A program made the position numbers and the translations under genes. Of a DNA stretch of 64,000 nt, positions 27,429 to 36,830 are shown piece by piece; within the stretch, counting starts at the first letter, position 1; every line of letters begins with the position of its first letter. The notes under the pieces are model-generated. The model did not search any database. It was given only the letters and a program-made list of their open reading frames with translations, and was not told where the DNA came from. Source of the DNA: Stieleria tagensis. GTDB lineage: Bacteria; Planctomycetota; Planctomycetia; Pirellulales; Pirellulaceae. The stretch is taken from assembly GCF_024129865.1 (NCBI RefSeq), contig NZ_JAMYFE010000046.1, positions 1-64,000 on the forward strand, written 5' to 3'.

Positions 27429-28679
27429 CTACTGATTCAATTGTTCTTCGATTGTTTCTTTACCATTTCGGCTACCGAGTGATCCCCACAACCCGTAGGG
27501 ACTTTTCTTGCCCGGACGGTTGTCGTGAGCAATCACGTGGGCGCGTTGATCACCGGCTTCAACCGAATCGGTCATAAAGATCACCGCACCGTCGCCCATC
27601 AGAATGTGAGCACCGCCTTGGTGACGACTGCTGGCCGGCAAACTGCCGACGTTGTCGTACCAGCCGTTCATGCAGCCTTCTGAGTTCGGCGGACGAATCG
27701 TGTTGACACAGGTACTCGGAAACGCTGCCCAAGCCCAGTTCATCCCACGCGAGTGGTTTGCGTTGGACGAAATTTGGGGCGGGTTGGTGCAGTTCGCACC
27801 GCCGTCACACCAGAACTGAGGTTCTTCGGGATCAATCTGATTGGCATCGACGCATAGCATCGGGTTGACTTCGACCAACCAAGCACCGTTCTCGACGGAG
27901 ATCGCACTTCGTTTGTCACGGTCACCAAGGTCGCTGACGATTTCTGCCATTGCGATGGTGTTGGACAATCCATCAAGGATGTCACGAAACTTCGTCGCCT
28001 TTCGCTTGGAGAAATAGCCACGATCGGTTCCGGCAAAGACCGACGGACGCCAGTCATCGGGTGCCGGGGCCAAGTTACCTTCTTTGGGGCCATGGTCCCA
28101 AATCTGGTTGAACGAATCGCCCAGGCAGGCGGCGTAGTTGGTGCGTCCGCGTCCAGGTCGCCCGACACCGGGGTCACTGGGGCAGCGAAGCATTGGGATT
28201 TCTGTTGACCAAGGAATGAATTGGTCCGACATGTCGCCGCGGTCAGCGCGGGGGTTGGGGCCCATCGGTGACCAAGCACCGGACGGGGTCGGAGCGGGAC
28301 CAGTCGGACTTGAAACAGTCGCAACGCCACCGTTGCTGATTTGTTGCCACAGGCCTTGTTGTTCCATAAACGGAGTCAGCCCGACGAGCACACTCAGTTC
28401 TTCATGATTGGTCGTGGTGCAACCTTCCCACCAACCGCCTTTGCCAACTCCCAAACCGGTGCCGCCGCAGTTGACCGGATTTTGTTTGTAGGTCGAGTGG
28501 TAGTTCTGAAGGGCCAGACCGAGCTGTTTAAAGTTGTTGCTGCAGCTCATTCGCCGGGCCGCTTCGCGGGCCGCTTGGACCGCTGGCAACAATAGCCCGA
28601 CAAGGATGCCAATAATGGCGATGACGACAAGCAATTCCACAAGTGTGAAACCAGTTGCCGACGACTTACGTCGATTCAT
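27429..28679 (-). CDS. DUF1559 domain protein, copy A of a tandem pair
   Basis: A 416-aa DUF1559 protein with prepilin-like N-terminus: [19 protein letters not shown] after MNRRKSSAT, then [19 protein letters not shown]. The C-terminal block [17 protein letters not shown] is present. It differs from the next gene at only 14 positions by my count, about 97% identity, which marks a recent tandem duplication or gene conversion. GGAG lies seven bases before the ATG. A strong terminator follows, so it is expressed as a single-gene unit. Function is unknown; the prepilin start implies export through a type IV pilus or type II-like machinery. Confidence 0.93.
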   Translation of the reverse strand: MNRRKSSATGFTLVELLVVIAIIGILVGLLLPAVQAAREAARRMSCSNNFKQLGLALQNYHSTYKQNPVNCGGTGLGVGKGGWWEGCTTTNHEELSVLVGLTPFMEQQGLWQQISNGGVATVSSPTGPAPTPSGAWSPMGPNPRADRGDMSDQFIPWSTEIPMLRCPSDPGVGRPGRGRTNYAACLGDSFNQIWDHGPKEGNLAPAPDDWRPSVFAGTDRGYFSKRKATKFRDILDGLSNTIAMAEIVSDLGDRDKRSAISVENGAWLVEVNPMLCVDANQIDPEEPQFWCDGGANCTNPPQISSNANHSRGMNWAWAAFPSTCVNTIRPPNSEGCMNGWYDNVGSLPASSRHQGGAHILMGDGAVIFMTDSVEAGDQRAHVIAHDNRPGKKSPYGLWGSLGSRNGKETIEEQLNQ

Positions 28680-29159
28680 GACAAGACTCCAAAAAAGAGA
28701 CAGAAAAAGAATGACAGCTGCGAACGGGGATCAAAACACCGCAATCGCAGATCAATGCAGTCCGATTTAGACTATCAAACCGGGGGGGGATGCGTCGCTT
28801 CAATCTCTCGACGACATCCAAAAAAATGTCAAAATATTGCCAAGAGATCCTCTGCAGAGGGGTTTTTGACCTGTTTGCTCGGATCACAGCGATGGTTTTG
28901 CACGGCAGATTACGTTCTAAATCACTTCCGTTTTGAACAGCAAAACTAAGATTTCCCTGAGGTTAACGACGGCCGTTTGCGAAAATCAACTGTCGAAACA
29001 CGGTTGGATTCGATGCGTTCCCAGGTCACAGCAATGTGAGATAACAGACCGTTAAATACATCTCTGTCGACTCGTGCGAGATGAGTGATGGCGCCAATAA
29101 AAAACCTCGCCCGCTTTCGCGGACGAGGTTGGAACGGTCAATCGCAGTTGGACGAGTGC
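28680..29159. other. Spacer between the duplicated DUF1559 genes
   Basis: It contains the leader and promoter region of copy A, then the terminator of copy B at its right end. I see no gene. The region just upstream of copy A and that upstream of copy B share little beyond GGAG, so the duplicated block does not include the promoter region. Confidence 0.5.
29097..29130 (-). terminator. Intrinsic terminator of the DUF1559 gene at 29.2 kb
   Basis: On the minus strand AACCTCGTCCGC pairs with GCGGGCGAGGTT around GAAA, with a T-run after it. It begins about 30 bases after the stop, the same spacing as in copy A. Confidence 0.9.
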
Positions 29160-30410
29160 TTACTGGTTCAACTGTGCTTCAATCGTTTCTTTACCATTCC
29201 GGCTGCCGAGTGATCCCCACAATCCATAGGGACTTTTCTTGCCCGGACGGTTGTCGTGAGCAATCACGTGGGCATGCTGATCACCGGCTTCAACCGAATC
29301 GGTCATGAAGATCACCGCACCGTCGCCCATCAGAATGTGAGCACCGCCTTGGTGACGACTGCTGGCCGGCAGACTGCCGACGTTGTCGAACCAACCGTTC
29401 ATGCAGGTTTCCGAGTTCGGCGGGCGAATCGTGTTGACCGAGGTACAGGGGAACGCAGCCCAAGCCCAGTTCATCCCACGCGAGTGATTCGCATTGGATG
29501 AAATTTGAGGCGGGTTGGTGCAGTTCGCCCCGCCGTCGCACCAGAACTGAGGTTCTTCGGGATCGATCTGATTGCCATCGACGCATAGCATCGGGTTGGT
29601 CTCTACCAGCCACGCGCCGTTTTCGACGGAGATCGCACTTCGTTTGTCACGGTCACCGAGGTCGCTGACGATTTCTGCCATCGCGATGGTGTTGGACAAT
29701 CCATCAAGGATGTCACGGAACTTCGTCACCTTTCGCTTGGAGAAATAGCCACGGTCGGTTCCGGCAAAGACCGACGGACGCCAGTCATCGGGTGCCGGGG
29801 CCAAGTTACCTTCTTTGGGCCCATTGTCCCAAATCTGGTTGAACGAATCGCCCAGGCAAGCGGCGTAGTTGGTACGTCCGCGTCCAGGTCGCCCGACACC
29901 GGGGTCACTGGGGCAGCGAAGCATTGGGATTTCTGTTGACCAAGGAATGAATTGGTCCGACATGTCGCCGCGGTCAGCGCGGGGGTTGGGGCCCATCGGT
30001 GACCAAGCACCGGACGGGGTCGGAGCGGGACCGGTCGGACTGGCAACTGTGGCAACGCCACCGTTGCTGATCTGCTGCCACAGGCCTTGCTGCTCCATAA
30101 ACGGAGTCAGCCCAACGAGCACACTCAGTTCTTCATGATTGGTCGTGGTGCAACCTTCCCACCAACCGCCTTTGCCAACTCCCAAACCAGTGCCGCCGGC
30201 ATTGATCGGGTTTTGTTTGTAGGTCGAGTGGTAGTTCTGAAGGGCCAGACCAAGCTGTTTAAAGTTGTTACTGCAACTCATTCGCCGGGCCGCTTCGCGG
30301 GCCGCTTGGACCGCTGGCAACAATAGCCCGACAAGGATGCCAATAATGGCGATGACAACAAGCAATTCCACAAGTGTGAAACCATTTGCCGACGACTTGC
30401 GTCGATTCAT
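29160..30410 (-). CDS. DUF1559 domain protein, copy B of a tandem pair
   Basis: Another 416-aa DUF1559 protein, with MNRRKSSAN then the prepilin segment [19 protein letters not shown]. The differences from copy A are scattered single residues (for example NPINAGG for NPVNCGG and FPCTSVNT for FPSTCVNT). Two substitutions swap a Cys position between copies. GGAG precedes the ATG by about eight bases. It lies immediately before the first CRTAC1-like gene, which reads away from it, so both share a divergent control region of about 250 bases. Confidence 0.93.
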   Translation of the reverse strand: MNRRKSSANGFTLVELLVVIAIIGILVGLLLPAVQAAREAARRMSCSNNFKQLGLALQNYHSTYKQNPINAGGTGLGVGKGGWWEGCTTTNHEELSVLVGLTPFMEQQGLWQQISNGGVATVASPTGPAPTPSGAWSPMGPNPRADRGDMSDQFIPWSTEIPMLRCPSDPGVGRPGRGRTNYAACLGDSFNQIWDNGPKEGNLAPAPDDWRPSVFAGTDRGYFSKRKVTKFRDILDGLSNTIAMAEIVSDLGDRDKRSAISVENGAWLVETNPMLCVDGNQIDPEEPQFWCDGGANCTNPPQISSNANHSRGMNWAWAAFPCTSVNTIRPPNSETCMNGWFDNVGSLPASSRHQGGAHILMGDGAVIFMTDSVEAGDQHAHVIAHDNRPGKKSPYGLWGSLGSRNGKETIEAQLNQ

Positions 30411-30592
30411 GAATGTGCTCCGCTGGTAATAGAAGAAAACAGGTATAGGGAATTGGTCGCGTTAAAGTTGCCCCAAAATTGCTTCCAAGCTCCGCAATAC
30501 GGTATCAAAACGTATCTCGAAACTACGCCTGAATTTCACAGATATCGGCCAGGAAGGCACAAAAACTCCCCGTATTGGACCCAGCAGGGGTA

Positions 30593-30640
30593 GAAAACAC
30601 CAGTTTTGATGCCGATAGGCACCAAAAAGGGGGTGTTTTC
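30593..30640. repeat. 9-bp inverted repeat upstream of the first CRTAC1-like gene
   Basis: GAAAACACC at 30593-30601 is exactly reversed and complemented as GGTGTTTTC at 30632-30640, with a 30-base loop. It lies in the divergent region between DUF1559 copy B and the TPR-CRTAC1 gene. It may be a regulator-binding site or a leader hairpin, and it supports the downstream start of that gene. Confidence 0.45.
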
Positions 30641-30662
30641 AGCCATCGCCGCCACTGTACGC

Positions 30663-33600
30663 ATGCGCCAAAAAGTGAATAAAACACCACGAACAATCGT
30701 TTTCGCCTGCCTGGTCTTAGCAGCGGTCAACGGCTGCCATGATCAGGCTTTAGAGCCCGTTGTTTCGCCCCCGTCAGCAGATGCTGTGGTGGCCTCGAAA
30801 GACGATGCGGACAGCCCTGCCAAAGCGATGGAATCCGCGATCGCTGCGGGTGATTGGCAGCGTGCCGACCGCTATAGCAAACGTGTTTTGATGGCCAATC
30901 CGGATGACCCTGACGTCGTGACTCGAGTCGCCACCGTGGCCGCATTCTGTGACCGCAAATCAGAGGCGGCCATGATGCTCGTGGAGGCCGCCAAACTCGC
31001 TGACTACCAGCCTGCCTCGCGCGTGAATTTTGCGGTCCAGGCACTGATCGAAGTCGGCCAGGTGTACGCCGCGATCGATCTGTTGGAACAGGCACTGGCC
31101 GCGCACCCAGACGATGACGCCCAGCGGCGGATTTTGGTTGGATTTCTAACCGAAGTCCAGCGAACCGATCGTGTCAGCGAACATTTGATGCAGCTGATCC
31201 AGCACCGAAAATTTGATCTGCCGCTGTTAACGTCAACCACCGAAACCTCGTCGCGCAGATTGTCCGACCAGACATCCCAGCGCTTGTTGGAACGTCATCC
31301 AGACGACCGCCGTGTCTTGCTGTCCGATGCGTTCCTGCATCTGTACCGGCGTGATGCCCAATCCGCCGCAGAAATCTTGGCTGACATTCTGAAGCATCAT
31401 CCAGAATTTGCCCCGGCACACGCGATGTATGGCCAAGCATTGGCGGCAAGCGGGCGTTGGGCGGAATTGGCGAATTGGTCGGCAACCGCGGTGGAGGGCA
31501 GTTCTGATTTTGCGGACTATTGGTTGACCCTGGGCGATGCTGCGACAAAAAACGACCAACCGGCCGAAGCGGTGCGCGCCTATTGGGAGGCCACCCGTCG
31601 CGATCCCAATTCCACCATTGCCTGGGATCGACTGCGAGTGGCCGTCGACCAGCTGCGCTCCGGCGATTCATCGCTGCACGACTCGGTTGACCAAACGCAA
31701 CTCTCGCACATCACTGATCGCGTCAATGGGCTGTTGGCCTTTCGCGAAGCGTTCAATGACTTTGCCGGCGATGGACAACAGAGCCAAATGAAGGCGACAA
31801 AAATGGCTCAGACGCTAATGGGGCTGGGGCGGCTATGGGAGGCCGAGGCTTGGTCGGCAATCGCAACCACATTGACCAAGGACCCCAGCCCGGAACTCGC
31901 CGGGCTACGGCGTGAAATTCTTGGTCGACTCAAGCGTCATCCCGGTTGGGTCGATTGGCAAAACCCCGCTTTGGCGGTCGACCTGTCATTCCTGCCCGAA
32001 CCAAAACTCAATCCCAACTGGGATCTTAAACGACGCTCGAACATCGTCCCCGCCCTGGCGTCGACCAATCATCTGCGGCTATCCGAACAGAGCGAGCTTT
32101 GGGGATTACATGCAATTGGACAGGGCAACACTCCAACCAAAGCGGACCAAATGTTGTTGGTGCGATCGACCGGTGTCGGCGGCGGGGCGATCGATTTTGA
32201 CCTTGATGGTCGACCCGACTTGGTCGTGATGAATGCCGGCGGCCAGATGCTGGCCCAAGATTCAATGCCCAACGAACTCCTGCGAAATCTAGGCGACCGA
32301 TTTGTTCGAGTCGTTTCCGCTACGGGAATCGCAGACCGTGGCTATGGGCAAGGCGTTGCGGTTGGGGATTTCAATGAAGACGGATTTCCAGACCTGTTCC
32401 TAGCCAACTTGGGCAATAACCGTTTGCTGCGCAACAATGGCGACGGATCCTTCAGCGACTGTACCGACCAGATGCAGGGTGCTGCGGCAAACGCATGGTC
32501 AACATCGGGGGCATTTGTCGACATCAACCAAGATGGCATTTCTGATTTGGTTGTCACACACTACTGCCAAGCCGTCGCTGACTTGGCCCGACCTTGCCAA
32601 GATGCCAACGGTGTGTCCGAGCAATGCCACCCGCTGACCTTCCCCGCTGATACCGACCAGTTTTTCGTCGGCGACGGATCAGGCGGTCTGTCCGACGTCA
32701 CCCATGACTGGGCTGAGGACCCCTTGCTTGGTCGCGGATTAGGTGTGGTTGCCGGAACAATCGCAAACGACCAGCTGGGGATCTTCGTCGCCAATGACAT
32801 GACGCGAAACGCCTACTACTCACGGTCGTCTGGCCCGCAGATGGGATTAACCGAGAGCGCTTCGGCGCGCGGGGTATCAGTCGACGGGCGGACACGGGCA
32901 CAAGCTTCGATGGGGATCGCCAGCAGTGATTTCGACGGTGACGGCGATCTGGATTTTTATGTCACGGGTTTTGCACGCGAATACAACGTTTACTACGAAC
33001 AGGTCTCGCCCGGGTTGTGGAAAGACGAAACGGGAACGCTGGGGTTGGTCCAACCAACATTGGAAATGATCGGATTTGGCACCCAAGCGATCGACCTGGA
33101 GAACGATGGGATTGATGAAATCATTGTCACCAATGGCCACATCGGCGAATTCTCTTCGCCGGATGCGCCACCCTATGAATTGCCGTTGCAGATCTTTCGC
33201 CGCGGCGGCCAAGGATCATTCGAATTGCTGGACGATGATCAATGGGGTGACTATTTCCGCACACCTCATGTCGGCCGCGCCCTGTGGACGACCGATGTCA
33301 ATCGAGATGGTCGCAACGACGTCATGATCACACACGCCAACGAGCAGATCCGCTTGTTGATCAACGAATCTAAAACGGACCACCACCGAATCGCGTTCCA
33401 GTTGGTGGGCGTCAACAGCAGTCGCAGCGCAATCGGCGCAGTGATTCGATTTCAATGCAACGGCCAGCGCCGCACGCTCTGGTCGCTGTCCGGGAATGGC
33501 TATTTTTGCAGCAACGAAAACACGCTGCTCGCCGGCCTACGTCAGGCAGACCGGATCACCGATGTCACAGTCCGCTGGCAAGACGGATCAGTGGAACGAT

Positions 33601-33683
33601 TGGATACACTCCCTGCCGATCACCAGTATTTGATCGTCCAGGGCAGTGGCGAAGCATTTCCACTCTTCCAATACGATCGCTAA
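30663..33683 (+). CDS. TPR plus FG-GAP/ASPIC-UnbV (CRTAC1-like) lipoprotein 1
   Basis: This 1,006-aa lipoprotein has a lipobox VNGC (Cys25) after IVFACLVLAA. About residues 60-400 are TPR-like helical repeats. After the linker come FG-GAP/VCBS propeller repeats with calcium-type DxDxDG loops: DFDLDGRPDL, DFNEDGFPDL, DINQDGISDL, DFDGDGDLDF, DLENDGIDEI and DVNRDGRNDV. The ASPIC/UnbV domain closes it (SAIGAVIRFQCNG, ITDVTVRWQDGSVERL). Alone of the four it reads on the plus strand and is the most divergent. The start was put at MRQKVNKTPR, which gives a normal lipoprotein signal; an ATG 18 codons earlier lies within an inverted repeat. The domain pair is common in planctomycetes without a defined role. 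Confidence 0.9.
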   Translation: MRQKVNKTPRTIVFACLVLAAVNGCHDQALEPVVSPPSADAVVASKDDADSPAKAMESAIAAGDWQRADRYSKRVLMANPDDPDVVTRVATVAAFCDRKSEAAMMLVEAAKLADYQPASRVNFAVQALIEVGQVYAAIDLLEQALAAHPDDDAQRRILVGFLTEVQRTDRVSEHLMQLIQHRKFDLPLLTSTTETSSRRLSDQTSQRLLERHPDDRRVLLSDAFLHLYRRDAQSAAEILADILKHHPEFAPAHAMYGQALAASGRWAELANWSATAVEGSSDFADYWLTLGDAATKNDQPAEAVRAYWEATRRDPNSTIAWDRLRVAVDQLRSGDSSLHDSVDQTQLSHITDRVNGLLAFREAFNDFAGDGQQSQMKATKMAQTLMGLGRLWEAEAWSAIATTLTKDPSPELAGLRREILGRLKRHPGWVDWQNPALAVDLSFLPEPKLNPNWDLKRRSNIVPALASTNHLRLSEQSELWGLHAIGQGNTPTKADQMLLVRSTGVGGGAIDFDLDGRPDLVVMNAGGQMLAQDSMPNELLRNLGDRFVRVVSATGIADRGYGQGVAVGDFNEDGFPDLFLANLGNNRLLRNNGDGSFSDCTDQMQGAAANAWSTSGAFVDINQDGISDLVVTHYCQAVADLARPCQDANGVSEQCHPLTFPADTDQFFVGDGSGGLSDVTHDWAEDPLLGRGLGVVAGTIANDQLGIFVANDMTRNAYYSRSSGPQMGLTESASARGVSVDGRTRAQASMGIASSDFDGDGDLDFYVTGFAREYNVYYEQVSPGLWKDETGTLGLVQPTLEMIGFGTQAIDLENDGIDEIIVTNGHIGEFSSPDAPPYELPLQIFRRGGQGSFELLDDDQWGDYFRTPHVGRALWTTDVNRDGRNDVMITHANEQIRLLINESKTDHHRIAFQLVGVNSSRSAIGAVIRFQCNGQRRTLWSLSGNGYFCSNENTLLAGLRQADRITDVTVRWQDGSVERLDTLPADHQYLIVQGSGEAFPLFQYDR

Positions 33684-33711
33684 CAAGAAAGCCATTCAAC
33701 GCAGTGGCCGA

Positions 33712-36700
33712 TCACCACAATCGGTAGGGTTCGGATTGGCCTTCGTTGATCAACCAACGTCGATCGGTGTCAACGCCAGAGAATGTTTGAGTGCCGCCAT
33801 TGGGCCAGCGCACGGTGATCGCATCAATGACATCGGACTCCCCCAGTCCGAACGCCACCATGGCTTCGTTGTGCGCATAGAACCCGTCACCTGCCAGAAC
33901 CCATTCGGACAATTCTCGCCCACCGCTGCGCACGGTGACTTTGGCACCAATCGCATCACGTTCGCTGACAGCCCCCACCAATTGAAATTGCACCCAATGG
34001 TTTGCCGTCTGCGTTTGGTTGATCAGCAGCGCCGATGTTTCGCCCAGATGCGTCACGACAAAATCCATTTTTCCGTCACGATTGAAATCCAGTCGCGCCA
34101 ATCCACGACCGAGGTGCTTTTGGCTCCAATAGTTCGATGGATCAATGACATCCAAGGGGGCGAATCGATCGCCTAGATGGGCGAACAACTGCATCGGTTG
34201 CTCGAATGATGCTCGAAATGCAAGTGCGTTTTCGACGTGCCCATTGGCAACGACCAAGTCCAATTGGCCATCGTTCTGGTAATCGATTGCTTGCGTCCCA
34301 AATCCCAGCACCGCCGCACTTGGTCTGGCCAGTCCAAATTGAACATTGCGGTCTTCGAAGTAGCCCTTGTGATTCAGGTACAGGTTGGCGCTTTCGTGTT
34401 GAAAATTGGTGACGTGCAAATCCAGCGTGCCGTTGCGGTCAATGTCACCCGCAGCCACGCCCATCGAGGCAGTCGGCACGCCATCGAATGCAAAAGCACA
34501 GCCGCGTAGCAGCGCCGCGTCGACCAGTTCACCAGATACCGTCGACTGAATCCAAAACTGGTTTGGGTAGGTGTCGTTGGCGACAAACAATTCGTTGCCC
34601 GGTTGGTCATCAAAGTCGCCCATCACAACCCCCAGCCCAGCACGTGCGGCGCCAGCGGCAGGGCTGATGTTGGTGGCCCGTGCAGCCCCCCGGCCATCGT
34701 TGATTATCAATCGATCCATCCCTGGATTGAATTCCGCCGGCATCAGTGAACGTATGACTTGCCCCTGTTCATTCTTAACGGGGCGAACGTCAATTCGCCG
34801 GTCATCCAGGTAATTCAATTCGACGATGTCCGGCAATGAGTCGCCGGAGAGATCGCCCATGGCCAGTGACGTCGTCATCACCGTTTTGTCGTCTCGATCA
34901 TCGATTGAAACCTGACGAAACGTTCCGTCACCTGCATTCAACAACAATCTGTTCTGACCGATGTTGCCAACCAAAATGTCGGCCCAACCATCTTGATTCC
35001 AGTCACCCACCGTCACGCCGGTCGAGTAGCGATACTCCTGAGACCCAGAAGCCTGTGACTGGTCCTGTAGCCGGTCGTCGACATTGCGATACAAGACGTT
35101 GGTCTGTTGGCCGACAAACGACGGCGGATCAGCTCCGCCCTGAGCGAAATATAAATCCGGATGACCATCCAGGTCATAGTCGACCACGCCCACGGCTCCA
35201 CCGACCGACTGGTAGACCGAGAAACCAAATTCCAACGGTTCACTGGCAACCTGATATCCGTGCAGCAATCCAATTTGGTTCGCCACGTTGGAAAACTGTG
35301 GCGTCACCGGCCGTGGCACTGCCGATGATTTGACGGCTAAACCCGTGAAATCATCCGACGGTGGTGATTCGATGTTGGCCACTGGGAAATCATTGGCATT
35401 CATCTCACAGAGACGCGTGGCAGCATCCGGGAATCCGGCACCCTGTTTTGCCAGTTGTTGTAGCTGACCATTCCAACGGCGCATTTGATCGGAGGACGTC
35501 TGTTGATAGAAACCGACCAACATCGTCCAAAGCAGGCTTTCCAAGCTACGTTCCATCGATTCAAGCCGCTCGGCCATCTGTGTCATTGCGGCAACGTTTG
35601 GCGTGTTCGCCGCAGCAATCTGATTGTTGTCATTGCTAATGTCGCGCAGCAATTGCCAACGATCCGACCAACGCTCGGCCTGGTCGGTGTGCCCCAGTCC
35701 CTCCAGTGCCGACCGCAGGCGGACGATCGAGCGAAAATCGGTTGGATCACGATCAACCGCTTGCAACAAAGCACCGATCGCTTGCTCGGGTTGGCGTTTC
35801 ATGAACAGGTATGCCCCAATCGCCGCCCAGTACTCCGCGTATTGTCGGACCTGGTCATCGGTATTGGCCAACCACCAATGAAATCGCCTATCGTCCTGAG
35901 CCTCGGCGGCGGCGCGACCATAGAGTGCAACGATCGATGGTGGTTGCCGACCCCCGGCAATCGATTCCTGTAGCTGATCGACGGCGTCCTGGTAGTTCTG
36001 GTCCATGAATGACTTTCGCGCCAGCGCCGATGCACCGATCGGGTAGTAGGGATGGGAGTCGGCCGCATCGACCGGTCCTGGTTGCCCCGGGCCAGGCGGT
36101 GCGTCGAACATCGCATCGCTTAGATGAATCAATGCGTGCAGTTCGTCCTGTCGCACATTTCCCTGGCGACAAAGCAGGCGGATGTGATCGGCGGCCTCAT
36201 GCCGGCGGCCCTGCCGATTTAGCAGGTATGCGAGCTGTCGATGGGCTACCGCTGCCTGCGGCGAATGCTCCAACACCATCCGATAGGATTGCTCGGCTTC
36301 GTCGTAGCGTTCCAACTGCAACAACCAGTCGGCCGTTTGTCCCAGCGCCGGCAGCCCGGCTTCGGGATGGTCCGTTGGAATAGAACGCAACAATTCGATC
36401 GCATCTGGCAAATCGCCACTGGCCGCAATCACGTTGGCCAAACGAAACACCACTTCGACATCATCTGGGTCCATCAGCAACAATGATTGCAGCTTTGCCG
36501 CCGCAGCCGTCCATCGCTCCTCTTGTTGAAGCTGCTCTGCGGCCGTGATTTCCGTCTCTCGGTCCAACTTCACTGGCGGATCGATTGGTTTCGCGGTCGG
36601 CGTCGGCACCGCCGGCGGCAGCGCAGTCGACTCGTTTTCCGTCTCGTCGTGGATGCCTTGGCTGCCGCAACCGAGCATGCCGATTGCCAAAAGGACCAGC

Positions 36701-36768
36701 CCAATGGTGGACGACAACGCAGCCTGCCGCGTCCGAAGCGCAATCTGACCGTTTGCGAAATCGTCCAT
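33712..36768 (-). CDS. TPR plus FG-GAP/ASPIC-UnbV (CRTAC1-like) lipoprotein 2
   Basis: A 1,018-aa lipoprotein with lipobox GMLGC (Cys34). The N-terminal half has TPR-type repeats, with LPALGQTADWL and AHRQLAYLLNRQGRRHEAADHI. The C-terminal half has six FG-GAP loops (DYDLDGHPDL, DWNQDGWADI, DLSGDSLPDI, DIDRNGTLDL, DYQNDGQLDL, DFNRDGKMDF), then ASPIC/UnbV (DAIGAKVTV, IDAITVRWPNGG). The start MDDFANGQ is supported by AGGAG eleven bases upstream; an ATG ten codons earlier is possible. It converges with lipoprotein 1 across 28 bases and is 62 bases from lipoprotein 3, its closest relative, so 3 and 2 are likely co-transcribed. Propeller and UnbV domains suggest surface ligand or calcium binding, inferred. 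Confidence 0.9.
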   Translation of the reverse strand: MDDFANGQIALRTRQAALSSTIGLVLLAIGMLGCGSQGIHDETENESTALPPAVPTPTAKPIDPPVKLDRETEITAAEQLQQEERWTAAAAKLQSLLLMDPDDVEVVFRLANVIAASGDLPDAIELLRSIPTDHPEAGLPALGQTADWLLQLERYDEAEQSYRMVLEHSPQAAVAHRQLAYLLNRQGRRHEAADHIRLLCRQGNVRQDELHALIHLSDAMFDAPPGPGQPGPVDAADSHPYYPIGASALARKSFMDQNYQDAVDQLQESIAGGRQPPSIVALYGRAAAEAQDDRRFHWWLANTDDQVRQYAEYWAAIGAYLFMKRQPEQAIGALLQAVDRDPTDFRSIVRLRSALEGLGHTDQAERWSDRWQLLRDISNDNNQIAAANTPNVAAMTQMAERLESMERSLESLLWTMLVGFYQQTSSDQMRRWNGQLQQLAKQGAGFPDAATRLCEMNANDFPVANIESPPSDDFTGLAVKSSAVPRPVTPQFSNVANQIGLLHGYQVASEPLEFGFSVYQSVGGAVGVVDYDLDGHPDLYFAQGGADPPSFVGQQTNVLYRNVDDRLQDQSQASGSQEYRYSTGVTVGDWNQDGWADILVGNIGQNRLLLNAGDGTFRQVSIDDRDDKTVMTTSLAMGDLSGDSLPDIVELNYLDDRRIDVRPVKNEQGQVIRSLMPAEFNPGMDRLIINDGRGAARATNISPAAGAARAGLGVVMGDFDDQPGNELFVANDTYPNQFWIQSTVSGELVDAALLRGCAFAFDGVPTASMGVAAGDIDRNGTLDLHVTNFQHESANLYLNHKGYFEDRNVQFGLARPSAAVLGFGTQAIDYQNDGQLDLVVANGHVENALAFRASFEQPMQLFAHLGDRFAPLDVIDPSNYWSQKHLGRGLARLDFNRDGKMDFVVTHLGETSALLINQTQTANHWVQFQLVGAVSERDAIGAKVTVRSGGRELSEWVLAGDGFYAHNEAMVAFGLGESDVIDAITVRWPNGGTQTFSGVDTDRRWLINEGQSEPYRLW

Positions 36769-36830
36769 CGCGATCAACACTCCTGGCCGAACGGCCATAC
36801 TAAAGACTGGTGGTGCGTCAAAGCCTGAAT

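Noticed and set aside
28680-29159. Short frames between the DUF1559 copies
   Set aside because: All under 70 codons, no ribosome binding site or similarity, and they overlap control signals.
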